A stretch of 64,000 nt of DNA from Dactylosporangium vinaceum (lineage in GTDB: Bacteria; Actinomycetota; Actinomycetes; Mycobacteriales; Micromonosporaceae): contig NZ_CP061913.1 in the NCBI RefSeq assembly GCF_019904175.1, positions 4,712,001-4,776,000 of the forward strand, given 5' to 3'. Positions 40,692 through 49,031 of the stretch are shown piece after piece. How positions within the stretch are numbered: position 1 is the stretch's first letter; each line of letters begins with the position of its first letter. The position numbers and the translations under genes were made by a program. The notes beneath the pieces were generated by a model. That model saw only the letters and a list, made by a program, of their open reading frames with translations. It was not told the origin of the DNA and ran no database searches.

Positions 40692-42344
40692 GTGGCTGGC
40701 GTCGGCGACGAGATCCGGCTGTACCTGCGCGCCCGCGTCGCGCTCATCGTGCTCGTCACGATCGAGGAGCAGCGGGCCGTCGAGATCCTCGACGACGTCC
40801 GGCGTGAGCGCGACCCGAACGCCGACCTCGTCGTGTGGGACATCGCCGAGCACTTCACCTCCGCCGCCCGGCCGCCCGCCGGCCACCGGCCGCTGCCCGA
40901 GACCGGCGACCCCGGCACCGCCCTCGACAAGATCAAAGAACTGGCGGCCAAGAGCCCCGACCGGCGCGACCTCTACGTGCTCAAGGACTTCCACGAGTTC
41001 TGGGCCCGCGACCCGCGCATCCGGCGCAAGCTCAAGACCCTAGCCCAACAGCTCGTCTACACCGGCGCGTCCCTCATCGTCATCGCGCCCACCCGCACCG
41101 TCCCCGTCGAGCTGCGCAACGACGCCGTCGTCGTCGAGCTGCCACTGCCCACCGCGCCGCAGCTGCGCGCCGAGCTCGATGCGCTGATCGACAGCACCGC
41201 CGGCGTGCGGACCCAGCTCGGCGAGCCCGGCCGGGCCAAGCTCGCCCAGGCCGCCCTGGGCCTGACGGTCGCGCAGGCCAAGCGGGCGTTCGCCAAGGCC
41301 ATCGTCCGCGACGGCGCCCTCGACGACCGGGGACTCGACACGGTCCTGCAGGAGAAGAAGGCCGTCGTGCGGGAGAGCGGCGCCCTCGAGTTCCACCCCG
41401 TCGAGGAGAGCCCCGACGACGTCGGCGGCCTCGACGCGCTCAAACGCTGGCTCACGCTGCGGGAGCGGGCGTTCTCGGCCGAGGCGACGACCTACGGGCT
41501 GCCCGCCCCCAAGGGGCTCGCGCTCATCGGCATCCCCGGCACCGGCAAGAGCCTCACCGCGAAGATGATCGGCGGGCTGTGGCGGCTGCCGCTGCTGCGC
41601 CTCGACGTCGGCGCCCTGTTCGGCTCCCTCGTCGGCGAGTCCGAGGAGCGGGTGCGCCTGGCGATCCAGCTCGCCGAGACCGTCGCACCGTGCGTGCTGT
41701 GGATCGACGAGATCGAGAAGGCCCTCGCCGCGGGCGGCCTCGACGGCGGCACCTCCCAGCGGGTCTTCGGCACCATCCTCACCTGGATGCAGGAGAAGAC
41801 CGCGCCCGTGTTCGTCGTGGCCACCGCCAACGACGTCGCCGCGATGCCACCCGAGACGCTGCGCCGCGGCCGGTTCGACGAGGTGTTCTTCCTCGACCTG
41901 CCGACCGAGCGGGAACGGCGCGAGATCATCGCCGTCCACCTGCGCAAGCGCCGCCGCGACCCCGAGGCGTTCGACGTGCACCACCTCGCCCAGATCTCCG
42001 ACGGGTTCGTCGGCGCCGAGCTGGAGCAGTCCGTCATCGATGCCATGTACCACGCGTTCGCCGAGGACCGCGACGTGCGCACCGCCGACCTCACCGAGGC
42101 CCTGCTGCGCACCGTCCCGCTGAGCCGCTCCCAGCGCGAAGTCATCGAGCACCTGCGCGCCTGGCTGCGCCAGGGCCGGGCCCAGCCCGCCTCCACCGCC
42201 CCCGACCGCCGCGACCAGAGCGGCCGCGGCCCCGGCCTCGAACTGGACCTCGACCTGGACCGGCCGGGCGACGGGCCCCGGGACCCGAACCGGCCGGGCG
42301 ACGGACTCCGGGACCCGGACGGCTGGGGCGGTGAGCTGCACTGA
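40692..42344 (+). CDS. Ycf46-type AAA+ ATPase
   Basis: 550 residues. N-terminal helical half (1-235), then an AAA+ domain: Walker A GIPGTGKSLTA with Lys286, a pore-like LDVGALFGSLVGESEERV stretch, Walker B VLWIDEIEKAL, and arginine finger RRGRFDEVFFLDLP. This architecture is Ycf46/stand-alone AAA ATPase, found in plastids and cyanobacteria. The C-terminal tail has a repeated Arg-Pro-Gly-Asp-Gly pattern. GTG 40692 follows GGGGAGG. Upstream of the paralogous helical-repeat genes. Confidence 0.9.
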   Translation: MAGVGDEIRLYLRARVALIVLVTIEEQRAVEILDDVRRERDPNADLVVWDIAEHFTSAARPPAGHRPLPETGDPGTALDKIKELAAKSPDRRDLYVLKDFHEFWARDPRIRRKLKTLAQQLVYTGASLIVIAPTRTVPVELRNDAVVVELPLPTAPQLRAELDALIDSTAGVRTQLGEPGRAKLAQAALGLTVAQAKRAFAKAIVRDGALDDRGLDTVLQEKKAVVRESGALEFHPVEESPDDVGGLDALKRWLTLRERAFSAEATTYGLPAPKGLALIGIPGTGKSLTAKMIGGLWRLPLLRLDVGALFGSLVGESEERVRLAIQLAETVAPCVLWIDEIEKALAAGGLDGGTSQRVFGTILTWMQEKTAPVFVVATANDVAAMPPETLRRGRFDEVFFLDLPTERERREIIAVHLRKRRRDPEAFDVHHLAQISDGFVGAELEQSVIDAMYHAFAEDRDVRTADLTEALLRTVPLSRSQREVIEHLRAWLRQGRAQPASTAPDRRDQSGRGPGLELDLDLDRPGDGPRDPNRPGDGLRDPDGWGGELH

Positions 42345-44269
42345 ACCGGGTCCGGGTCGCGTGGCTGGCCGCCCGGCTGCCGAAGAGGTACGCCGAGCGG
42401 CCCTGGACGCCGCTGTTCGACGGCCTGCGGGCCGGTGACCCCGGCGCCGCCGCGGTCGCCCGCCGGGCCCTGCACCGGCGGGGCCGCGCCGAGGACCCCG
42501 AGCTGCTCGCCGCGCTCGGGCCCGTCCTGCTCGCCGTGGCCGACCCTGACCCGCAGCTGTGGAGCCTGGTCTCCGGCTCCGTCCTGGACGACCCGGCCCG
42601 GGCCGAGGAGGCGGCCGGGCGCGACGACGGGCACCCCGCGGTCGAGCCCGCCCGCCGGCGGGTCCTCGCGGCCGGCGACCCGGCCGCCGTCGAGCGGCTC
42701 TGCCTGCTGGCGACCGAGCGGCCCGGCCTGGCCGCCTGGTGCGACGAGCACGCGCTGCGCCCGCAGCGCGACACCGTCTACGCCGCCTACCTGCTGCTGC
42801 GCGGCGACCTGCCCCGCTACGAGGCCCTCGACCCGGCCGGGCACCTGCTCCGCGGCGCCTTCGCCGACGTCAGCCCCGCCGTCCGGCGCCGGCTCATCGC
42901 CGCGATGTCCGCCGCCCACCTCGACGCGGCCACCGTCGCCACCGGCCCCGACCGGGCCGCCGCCGCCCGGCTGCTCTGGGAGATGCCCGTCACCGAGGCC
43001 GTGGCCGCGGTCCGGTCGTTCGGGGACTGGCGGCCGCCCGGCCCGGCCGCGGCCGCGGTGTTCGACCGGCTCGCCGCGGCCGACCCGGACGTCATGGCCC
43101 GGGCCGCCGCCGAGGTGCCCGCCCTGCCCGCCGGCTTCGCAGAGCTGGCCCTGTCGGGCGACGGGACCCGGCTCGCCGGGCTGCAGTACGGGCCGCGCAA
43201 GGGCGTGTTCGAGCCGGCCATCACCGAGTGGGACATCGACACCGGGCGGGCGCTGAGCCACTACGCGGTGCCCTACGACCCCGACGATCCCGGACGGGCC
43301 CGGCCGGGGCGCCGCCGGGACGGGCCGCGGCTGCTCGTCCACGCCGGCGACACCATCATCGCCGTGGACCCGCACGGCATCGGCGGCTACGCCGGCGGCC
43401 ATCGCCGGACCCTCGACCCGCGCGGCGACTACCGGTCCGTGGCCCGGCTCGGCGACGGGTTCGCCGCCCTGCGCAGCGACGGCCTGGTCGTGCTCGGCAC
43501 CGCCACCCGCATCACGGCCCGGCACCGGCAGCGCGGCGGGCACTTCGTCCGCCTGGCCGCGGCGCCCGACGGTGCACACCTGGCCATCCTCGCCCACGAA
43601 CAGCTGATCGTCCTCGACGGGCACGGCCGGGAGGTCCAGCACCGCGGCCCGGCCGACCTGGCCCCACCCGAGCTCGTCGGCGTCGGGCTCATGGGCGTCG
43701 CGTTCCACGCCGCGGACGGGCTCGCCGTGCTGCTGTCGGCCGCCACCCGCGAACGGCCGCCGGAACGGCTCCCCGCCGTCATCGTCTGGCTGCGCCTCAC
43801 CGCCGGTCGGCTGCACCGCGAAGGCGTCAGCCGGCACCGCGGGATGGACATCGACGTCCTCGACGGGACCGGCCTGCTGGCCCTGCACAGCCGCAACCGC
43901 CGGGTCGTCGGCGTCGTCGACCCGCGCCGGCCGGCGGCCCCGCCGCCGCACGCCGAGCACCTCGCCGGCGCCCGGGTGACAGCCGCCGCCGGCCGGGTCG
44001 CCGCCGACCGCGCCGGCGCCCTGACCGTCCGGCCGACGCCCGGCCCGCACCTGCTCAACCGGCCGATGCGCGACGTCGGCCCCGGCGACGTCACCCGCCT
44101 TGCGGCCGCCGTCACCGCCGGTGCCGGCACCCCGGCCGTGCGGGCCGCGATGGCGCTGCTGCACGCCTGCACCCTGGCCCGCCTCGACACGGAGATCAGC
44201 CTCGGCGACCTCGGCGTCCGGCCGGGTGACGAGGACATCGCACTCGGGGGCGCCCATGCACCGGCCTGA
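42341..44269 (+). CDS. Helical-repeat protein with an inserted beta-propeller-like domain (CTG start)
   Basis: 642 residues. The N-terminal 260 residues are alpha-helical repeats and match the next protein along their length: RDDGHP-A--PAR-R-L, ERPGLAAWC-EHAL, LLWEMPVTEAV and FGDWRPP. Residues about 270-600 are beta-rich with propeller-like strands (ITEWDIDTGRA, FVRLAAAPDGAHLAIL, LIVLDGHGRE). The C-terminus again matches the paralogue. No ATG, GTG or TTG lies in frame between the upstream stop and 42536, while homology begins before that; the CTG at 42341 overlaps the AAA stop as CTGA and is the best start. Confidence 0.75.
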   Translation: MNRVRVAWLAARLPKRYAERPWTPLFDGLRAGDPGAAAVARRALHRRGRAEDPELLAALGPVLLAVADPDPQLWSLVSGSVLDDPARAEEAAGRDDGHPAVEPARRRVLAAGDPAAVERLCLLATERPGLAAWCDEHALRPQRDTVYAAYLLLRGDLPRYEALDPAGHLLRGAFADVSPAVRRRLIAAMSAAHLDAATVATGPDRAAAARLLWEMPVTEAVAAVRSFGDWRPPGPAAAAVFDRLAAADPDVMARAAAEVPALPAGFAELALSGDGTRLAGLQYGPRKGVFEPAITEWDIDTGRALSHYAVPYDPDDPGRARPGRRRDGPRLLVHAGDTIIAVDPHGIGGYAGGHRRTLDPRGDYRSVARLGDGFAALRSDGLVVLGTATRITARHRQRGGHFVRLAAAPDGAHLAILAHEQLIVLDGHGREVQHRGPADLAPPELVGVGLMGVAFHAADGLAVLLSAATRERPPERLPAVIVWLRLTAGRLHREGVSRHRGMDIDVLDGTGLLALHSRNRRVVGVVDPRRPAAPPPHAEHLAGARVTAAAGRVAADRAGALTVRPTPGPHLLNRPMRDVGPGDVTRLAAAVTAGAGTPAVRAAMALLHACTLARLDTEISLGDLGVRPGDEDIALGGAHAPA

Positions 44270-44326
44270 GCGGCGCCCCGCGGGCGGCCACGACGGCGGC
44301 GGCGCCAGCGTGATCGGGGTGGGGCC

Positions 44327-45295
44327 GTGAACGCGGCGCTGCGGGTGACTGTCGGCCGGGCCGCGGCCGGGGACCGCGCGGCGGTCGTGACCCTGCTGTG
44401 GCTGCTGGACCGGGAGGGCGGGCCGCAGCTGCGGGAGGTGGTGTGGCGCTCGCTGCTCGCGGTACCAATGCCGGATCGTGATTTGTGGCGGGCCGTGCAG
44501 GGCTACTGCCTGGCCGCGCTCAGCGCCGACGAGCTGCTCGCCGCGGCCGCGCGGGACGACGGGCACCCGGTGGCCGCGCCGGCCCGCCAGCGGATCCTCG
44601 ACCACCATCCCGGCCGGCTCGAGGAGCTGTGCCTGCGCGCACCCGGGCGGCCGGGGCTGGCGGCGTGGTGCGCCGCGCACGCGCTCGCCTCGGTGGACAA
44701 GCCCGTGGCCGCGGTGCTGCTGCTCGTGTCGGGGCAGATCGAGCAGTACCACGCCGAGGACCCCGACGGCAGTGCGCTGCGGGCCGCGCTGGAGCGGCCC
44801 GGGCTCGCGGACCGCCGACCCGTGCTGGCCGCGATGGCCGCGGCCGGGGTGGAGCCGGCGCTCGTCGTCGGCGGCGGTCCGGCGGCCGGCTCCGGGCGGG
44901 CCGGGCTGCTGTGGAGCCTGCCGGTGGCGCAGGCGGCGGAGGCGGCGCGCGGGCTCGGCGGGTGGCGGCCGGAGTCCCCGACCGAGGCCCGCCTGGTCCG
45001 CCACCTCGCCGGCGCCGACGCGGGGCGGCTGGACCGGGCCACGTTCGACCTGATCCGGCTCGCCCCGCCGGTCGCCCTGGCGCCGCTGCCGGACGGCCGC
45101 AGCCGGGTCGTCGACCTGTGCGAACTGCCGGAGCGGCCGCTGGGCGAGCTGACCCCGGCCGAGCTCGGGGTGCTGGAGCGATACCTGAGCACGAGCCGGC
45201 CGCCCGCCGCCGTGCGCGAACTGCTGGAGCTGCTGCGGGACTGCCTGCGGCTGCGCTACGGCGACGAGATCGAGCTCGGCGGGCTCACCATGTGA
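44327..45295 (+). CDS. Helical-repeat protein, paralogue without the propeller
   Basis: 322 residues. It resembles the previous protein in its N-terminal and C-terminal parts (RDDGHPVAAPARQRIL, RPGLAAWCAAHAL, LLWSLPVAQAAEAA, and a final acidic helix GDEIELGG) but lacks the beta-rich insertion. The pair therefore looks like a tandem duplication with a domain gained or lost. I do not recognise the family; alpha-solenoid fold is inferred. GTG 44327 overlaps the stop of a 23-residue ORF. The 3' end overlaps the convergent NUDIX gene by 11 bp. Confidence 0.72.
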   Translation: MNAALRVTVGRAAAGDRAAVVTLLWLLDREGGPQLREVVWRSLLAVPMPDRDLWRAVQGYCLAALSADELLAAAARDDGHPVAAPARQRILDHHPGRLEELCLRAPGRPGLAAWCAAHALASVDKPVAAVLLLVSGQIEQYHAEDPDGSALRAALERPGLADRRPVLAAMAAAGVEPALVVGGGPAAGSGRAGLLWSLPVAQAAEAARGLGGWRPESPTEARLVRHLAGADAGRLDRATFDLIRLAPPVALAPLPDGRSRVVDLCELPERPLGELTPAELGVLERYLSTSRPPAAVRELLELLRDCLRLRYGDEIELGGLTM

Positions 45296-45821
45296 TGCGG
45301 CGCAGCGTCTCGCGGAGGTTGGCCTCGGTCACCAGCTCCAGCGCCTCCCCGACGGTGAGCCAGCGCAGGGGTGCATCCGCCTTTTCCGGACGAGCGGCCT
45401 CGGGGGTACTCGTCGACAGCACGAATCGCACATCGGCGTGCTCGTGCGCCGGCTCGTCGCCGCGGGCCCGCACGGGCACGATGACCACGTGGACGATCGC
45501 GGCCTCGGCCGGGTCGGGCCACGGCTTCAGGTCGGCGAGTCCGGTCTCCTCGACACCCTCCCGCAGCGCGATGTCCAGCGGGTCGGTCTCACCCGGGTCG
45601 CCGTGCCCGCCGACCTGCAGCCACGCCTCCTGCCGGGCGTGCCAGCGCAGCAGCACCCGGGCCGACGGCGAATGGACGATCAGGGCGGAAGCGGTCACGT
45701 GCAGCGGGGTCGACCGCGACCACGCGTCGCCGCCGCCGGCGAGCAGGTCACGCAGCCGCGCCACGTCGGCGGCCTCGGTGGCATCGACCGGGCGGAACCG
45801 GTCCAGGGCATCGGAAAGCAC
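45285..45821 (-). CDS. NUDIX hydrolase
   Basis: 178 residues. The Nudix box is present in the form GHGDPGET, then LREGVEETGL (REG-x-EE core complete), with the fold's beta-sheet before it. Members hydrolyse nucleoside diphosphates linked to another group. The start GTG 45821 has TAGGTT-N6-GTG. It is divergent from the Hsp70-like gene through overlapping -10 boxes, and convergent with the helical-repeat operon, so it sits inside the module. Confidence 0.88.
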   Translation of the reverse strand: MLSDALDRFRPVDATEAADVARLRDLLAGGGDAWSRSTPLHVTASALIVHSPSARVLLRWHARQEAWLQVGGHGDPGETDPLDIALREGVEETGLADLKPWPDPAEAAIVHVVIVPVRARGDEPAHEHADVRFVLSTSTPEAARPEKADAPLRWLTVGEALELVTEANLRETLRRITW

Positions 45822-45827
45822 CGTCGA

Positions 45828-45837
45828 AACCTATCCT
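45828..45837. promoter_or_regulatory. Overlapping divergent -10 boxes (NUDIX / Hsp70-like)
   Basis: AACCTATCCT again: TATCCT, 6 nt, GTG 45844 on plus; TAGGTT, 6 nt, GTG 45821 on minus. Same decamer as at 32741-32750, starts 23 bp apart. Confidence 0.7.
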
Positions 45838-45843
45838 GAGGGC

Positions 45844-47445
45844 GTGACCGCGCGCATCGGGATTGATTTCGGGACCGCGAACACCGTGGTCGCCGGGTGG
45901 GACGCGGCCGGGCAGCGGGCCGAGCCCATCCCCCTGCCCGGCTACGACGTGGTCCGCGAGCCCGTCCCGGGCCTGCTCCAGCGGGTCGTGCCGTCGGTGG
46001 TCGGATACCGCATCGGCGCGGACGGCCGAGTCACGACCGCGCTCGGCGCCGGCGGGCTCACCGACCCCGGGCCCGGCGGGACTGTCTTCCGGTCGATGAA
46101 GAGCAACCTCTCCGGGCGGGTCGCCGACGTGCCGCGGACCGTCGGCGGGCGGCCGATCACCGGGCGGCAGGCCGCTACCGACTTCCTGCGCGGGGTCACC
46201 GCCCTCGCGGTCCTCGCCGTTGGCGCCGACGACCTGGAGATCGTGGCGACGGCCCCGGTGGAGACCTTCGACAGCTACCGCGACTGGCTCGTCACCGAGG
46301 TCGGCCGCGACCTGCCCCAGGCCCGGCTCCGCGTCGTCGACGAGGCCACCGCCGCGGCCGTCGGCCACGGTGGCCGGATGACCCCCGGCGACGCGTTCGC
46401 CGTGTTCGACTTCGGCGCCGGCACGCTCGACGTCTCCGTGGTCGTCGTGCGCGACCCGGACGAGGCCGCCGGTGGTGCCGCCGTCCGGGTCGTGGCCAAG
46501 GCCGGGGCCGACCTCGGCGGCAACCACATCGACGCCCTGCTGGCCCGCTGGCTGCTCGACCGCGCGGGCGGCGCTCCCCGCGATCCGGTGCAGCACAACA
46601 CCGCCTTTGCGGTGGTACTCGCCCAGGCCGAACAGGCGAAGACGACGCTGAGCCACCAGGATGCGGTACGGATCGCGGTGGCGGGCGCCGGCCGGCCGCT
46701 CGACGTGAGCCGGGCCGACCTGGAGCGGCTCCTGCGCGACGAGGACCTCCTCGGCCGGGTCAACCGGACACTGCGCCGGGTCCTCGACGCCGCCGCCGCG
46801 CGCGGCTACCCGGCCGGGGACCTGGCCCGCGTGTACCTCGTCGGCGGCACCAGCCTGATCCCCGCCGTCCAGGATCTGCTGCGGCTGCAGTTCGAGCCCG
46901 GCGTCCTGCACCTCGACCGCCCCCTCGAAGCGGTAGCGCTCGGCGCGGCGGCCATTGCCGGCGGCCGCGAACTGCACGACCACATCCAGCACGACTACGC
47001 CATCCGCCACATCAACCAGCAGACCGGCGGCTACGAGTTCGAACCCCTCGTCGCCGCGGGCACCCCGTATCCGACCGAGGAGCCGGTCAAGTCCCTCACC
47101 ATCCGCGGCGTCCGCTCCGGCCAGCGCCGCCTCGGCCTGGCCGTCTACGAACTCGCCCACGCCACCTACCGCGACGCGGGCGCCGACCTGGAGATCGTCT
47201 TCGACCGCACCGGCGGCGCCCGGGCCACGCCGATCAGCGCGCAGCAGCGCCAGGAGCGCAGCACGCTGTGGCTCAACGAGGAGAGCCCGACGTTCCTGGA
47301 GGCCGACCCGCCCGCCGAGGCCGGCGCCGACCGCTTCCTCCTGGACTTCCGCATCGACTCGCAGAAACGCCTGACCGTGTCCGCCTTCGACCTGGACCGC
47401 AAGATCTGGCTCCTGGACCGCCGCCCGGTGGTCCGGCTGGCCTAG
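45844..47445 (+). CDS. Hsp70-like ATPase
   Basis: 533 residues. ATPase motifs of the actin/Hsp70 fold: phosphate 1 IGIDFGTANTVVAGWD, phosphate 2 FAVFDFGAGTLDVSVV, adenosine VYLVGGTSLIPAVQDLL. The C-terminal 150 residues are beta-rich but shorter than the DnaK substrate domain, with no helical lid seen. This differs from DnaK and suggests a specialised Hsp70 working with the AAA+ ATPase. It is followed 98 bp later by the DUF1257 gene on the same strand. Confidence 0.88.
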   Translation: MTARIGIDFGTANTVVAGWDAAGQRAEPIPLPGYDVVREPVPGLLQRVVPSVVGYRIGADGRVTTALGAGGLTDPGPGGTVFRSMKSNLSGRVADVPRTVGGRPITGRQAATDFLRGVTALAVLAVGADDLEIVATAPVETFDSYRDWLVTEVGRDLPQARLRVVDEATAAAVGHGGRMTPGDAFAVFDFGAGTLDVSVVVVRDPDEAAGGAAVRVVAKAGADLGGNHIDALLARWLLDRAGGAPRDPVQHNTAFAVVLAQAEQAKTTLSHQDAVRIAVAGAGRPLDVSRADLERLLRDEDLLGRVNRTLRRVLDAAAARGYPAGDLARVYLVGGTSLIPAVQDLLRLQFEPGVLHLDRPLEAVALGAAAIAGGRELHDHIQHDYAIRHINQQTGGYEFEPLVAAGTPYPTEEPVKSLTIRGVRSGQRRLGLAVYELAHATYRDAGADLEIVFDRTGGARATPISAQQRQERSTLWLNEESPTFLEADPPAEAGADRFLLDFRIDSQKRLTVSAFDLDRKIWLLDRRPVVRLA

Positions 47446-47543
47446 CCGTTTCCCCTCCGTCCGTCCTGCTCTGCTCCGTTCCTCCTTCGCCTGGTTGCTC
47501 TTCGTCGGTCACGTTTCGCCGGCTGTTTTTCGGGAGGCTTCGC

Positions 47544-47951
47544 ATGTCGCACTTCACCCGCGTCCGCACGGCCCTGCGCGACGCCGATCTGCTGGTCGAG
47601 GCCCTGGCCGCCGTCGGCTACCCGAACGCCGAACGCCACGACGAGCCGACGACCCTGTTCGGCTACCAGGGCGACCGCCGCCCGGAAACCGCCGAGGTCA
47701 TCGTCCGCCGCGCGTACATCAGCGGCGCAAGCAACGACATCGGCTTCCGCCGCACCGCCGACGGCACGTTCGACGCCGTCATCAGCGACTTCGACCGCCG
47801 CCGCCACGACACGGCCTGGCTGCACCGCCTGACCCAGCAGTACGGCCGCGCCGCCACCCTGCACTACGCCGAACACAACGGCTTCGAAGTCACCGGCGAA
47901 GAGCACCAGCCCGACGGCTCGATCCGCCTCCTCCTACGCCGCACCGCCTAA
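47544..47951 (+). CDS. DUF1257 (Ycf35-like) protein
   Basis: 135 residues. MSHFTRVRTALRDADLLVEAL at the N-terminus and later GASNDIGFRR, then FDAVISDFD, are the DUF1257/Ycf35 pattern known from cyanobacteria and plastids. The ATG has GGGAGG 7 nt upstream. Together with Ycf46-type AAA+ and DUF2997 it shows that an organelle-associated set exists here as a linked group. Biochemical function unknown. Confidence 0.87.
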   Translation: MSHFTRVRTALRDADLLVEALAAVGYPNAERHDEPTTLFGYQGDRRPETAEVIVRRAYISGASNDIGFRRTADGTFDAVISDFDRRRHDTAWLHRLTQQYGRAATLHYAEHNGFEVTGEEHQPDGSIRLLLRRTA

Positions 47952-47988
47952 CCCCTCCGGTGCGCTTGGCTGTCGGGGTGCTGTGCGG

Positions 47989-48594
47989 CTACTGCGGGTC
48001 CGCGGCCGGCACCTGTGCGATGGGCGGGAACATTGCGCGGGGCGAGCCGGCTGCGAACCAGACGCCGATGGCCAGGGCGGCTGTGGCCTCCAGGTAGGGG
48101 GCACGGTCCAGGCCGCCGCAGGGGACGGGGGTGCACTGCATCGACGTGATGAGGGCGGCGGTCCGGGCGGCGGCCTCCTGGGCCGATGCGCAGTACGGGA
48201 CGCCCAGGGGGAGGCCCTCGAATACCGGGGGGTCGAGGGTCCAGATGCTGGCGTGGCAGAGGTTGAACGCCTTCACGACAGCGGCTCCTGGTGCGGCGCT
48301 CGCGAGCGCGGCGGCTGTCGACGAGCCCGGGGGGACGGTGAGCAGCGGGCCGGCCGGGCCGGGGGCGATGGGGTTGGTGCAGTCGAGGAGGGTTCGTCCG
48401 GCCAGGTCGTCGGCCAGCTCCGCGGCGATGCCCGGGGCGGCTGCGGCGGGGACGGCGAACAGGATCAGGTCCCCGTGGCTGGCCGCCGTGCGCAGGGAGG
48501 TCCGGCCGGCGGCGAGGACGTCGTGGCCGGCGCGGGTCCAGGCGCCGGCGAGGGATGTGGACATGGCTCCGGTACCGATGATGCCGATCTTCAT
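47989..48594 (-). CDS. NAD(P)-binding reductase (F420H2:NADP oxidoreductase-like)
   Basis: 201 residues. Rossmann start MKIGIIGTGAMSTSLAGAW (G-x-G-x-x-S), then AGRTSLRTAASHGDLILFAVP and DCTNPIAPGP. The layout matches NADPH-dependent F420 reductase/pyrroline-carboxylate-reductase-like dinucleotide-binding proteins. Start ATG 48594 has TAGCGT 8 nt upstream. Divergent from an HxlR-type gene, which probably regulates it. Confidence 0.85.
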   Translation of the reverse strand: MKIGIIGTGAMSTSLAGAWTRAGHDVLAAGRTSLRTAASHGDLILFAVPAAAAPGIAAELADDLAGRTLLDCTNPIAPGPAGPLLTVPPGSSTAAALASAAPGAAVVKAFNLCHASIWTLDPPVFEGLPLGVPYCASAQEAAARTAALITSMQCTPVPCGGLDRAPYLEATAALAIGVWFAAGSPRAMFPPIAQVPAADPQ

Positions 48595-48659
48595 GGTTGT
48601 TCACGCTAGGCGGCCCGATGCACACCGTTTGGTGTCCGTCGGCGGGGCAGAATCGAACG

Positions 48660-49031
48660 GTGGACGAGGACGATTACACCGCTGACTGCCGGGCCCGGCT
48701 GGCGTTCGAGATGCTGGCGAACCGGTGGGACAGCGTCGTGGTCTTCACCCTGGGTGCCGGCGGGCCGATGCGGCCCAGTGCGCTCGTGGCGCGGATCGGT
48801 GGGATCAAGCCGAAGGTGCTGCACGACGCGCTGCGGCGGTTGGAGAGCAACGGGCTCGTGTTCCGGCGGGAGTACAGCGAGGCGCCGCCGCGGGTCGACT
48901 ACGCGCTCACCGAGATCGGGGCGGCGCTGCTCGAGCCGATGCGGGCGATGGGTCAGTGGGCGCTGCGGTACGGCGACGCGGTCCTCGAGGCGCAGGAGCG
49001 GGCCGCGGGCCGGGTGACCGTGCGATCATGA
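48660..49031 (+). CDS. HxlR family winged-helix regulator
   Basis: 123 residues. Typical opening with one Cys (DCRARLAFEMLANRWDSVVV), then the recognition helix RIGGIKPKVLHDALRRLESNG and the wing FRREYSEAPPRVDYALTEIG. HxlR proteins respond to aldehydes, quinones or oxidants through the N-terminal Cys. GTG 48660 has CAGAAT-N6-GTG upstream. It overlaps the cREC gene (ATGA) and is divergent from the reductase, its likely target. Confidence 0.88.
   Translation: MDEDDYTADCRARLAFEMLANRWDSVVVFTLGAGGPMRPSALVARIGGIKPKVLHDALRRLESNGLVFRREYSEAPPRVDYALTEIGAALLEPMRAMGQWALRYGDAVLEAQERAAGRVTVRS

Noticed and set aside
44256..44330. 24-codon ORF whose stop overlaps the GTG of the second helical-repeat gene
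   Set aside because: Low-complexity Gly/Arg peptide with a weak ribosome site; it could couple translation but cannot be supported as a gene.
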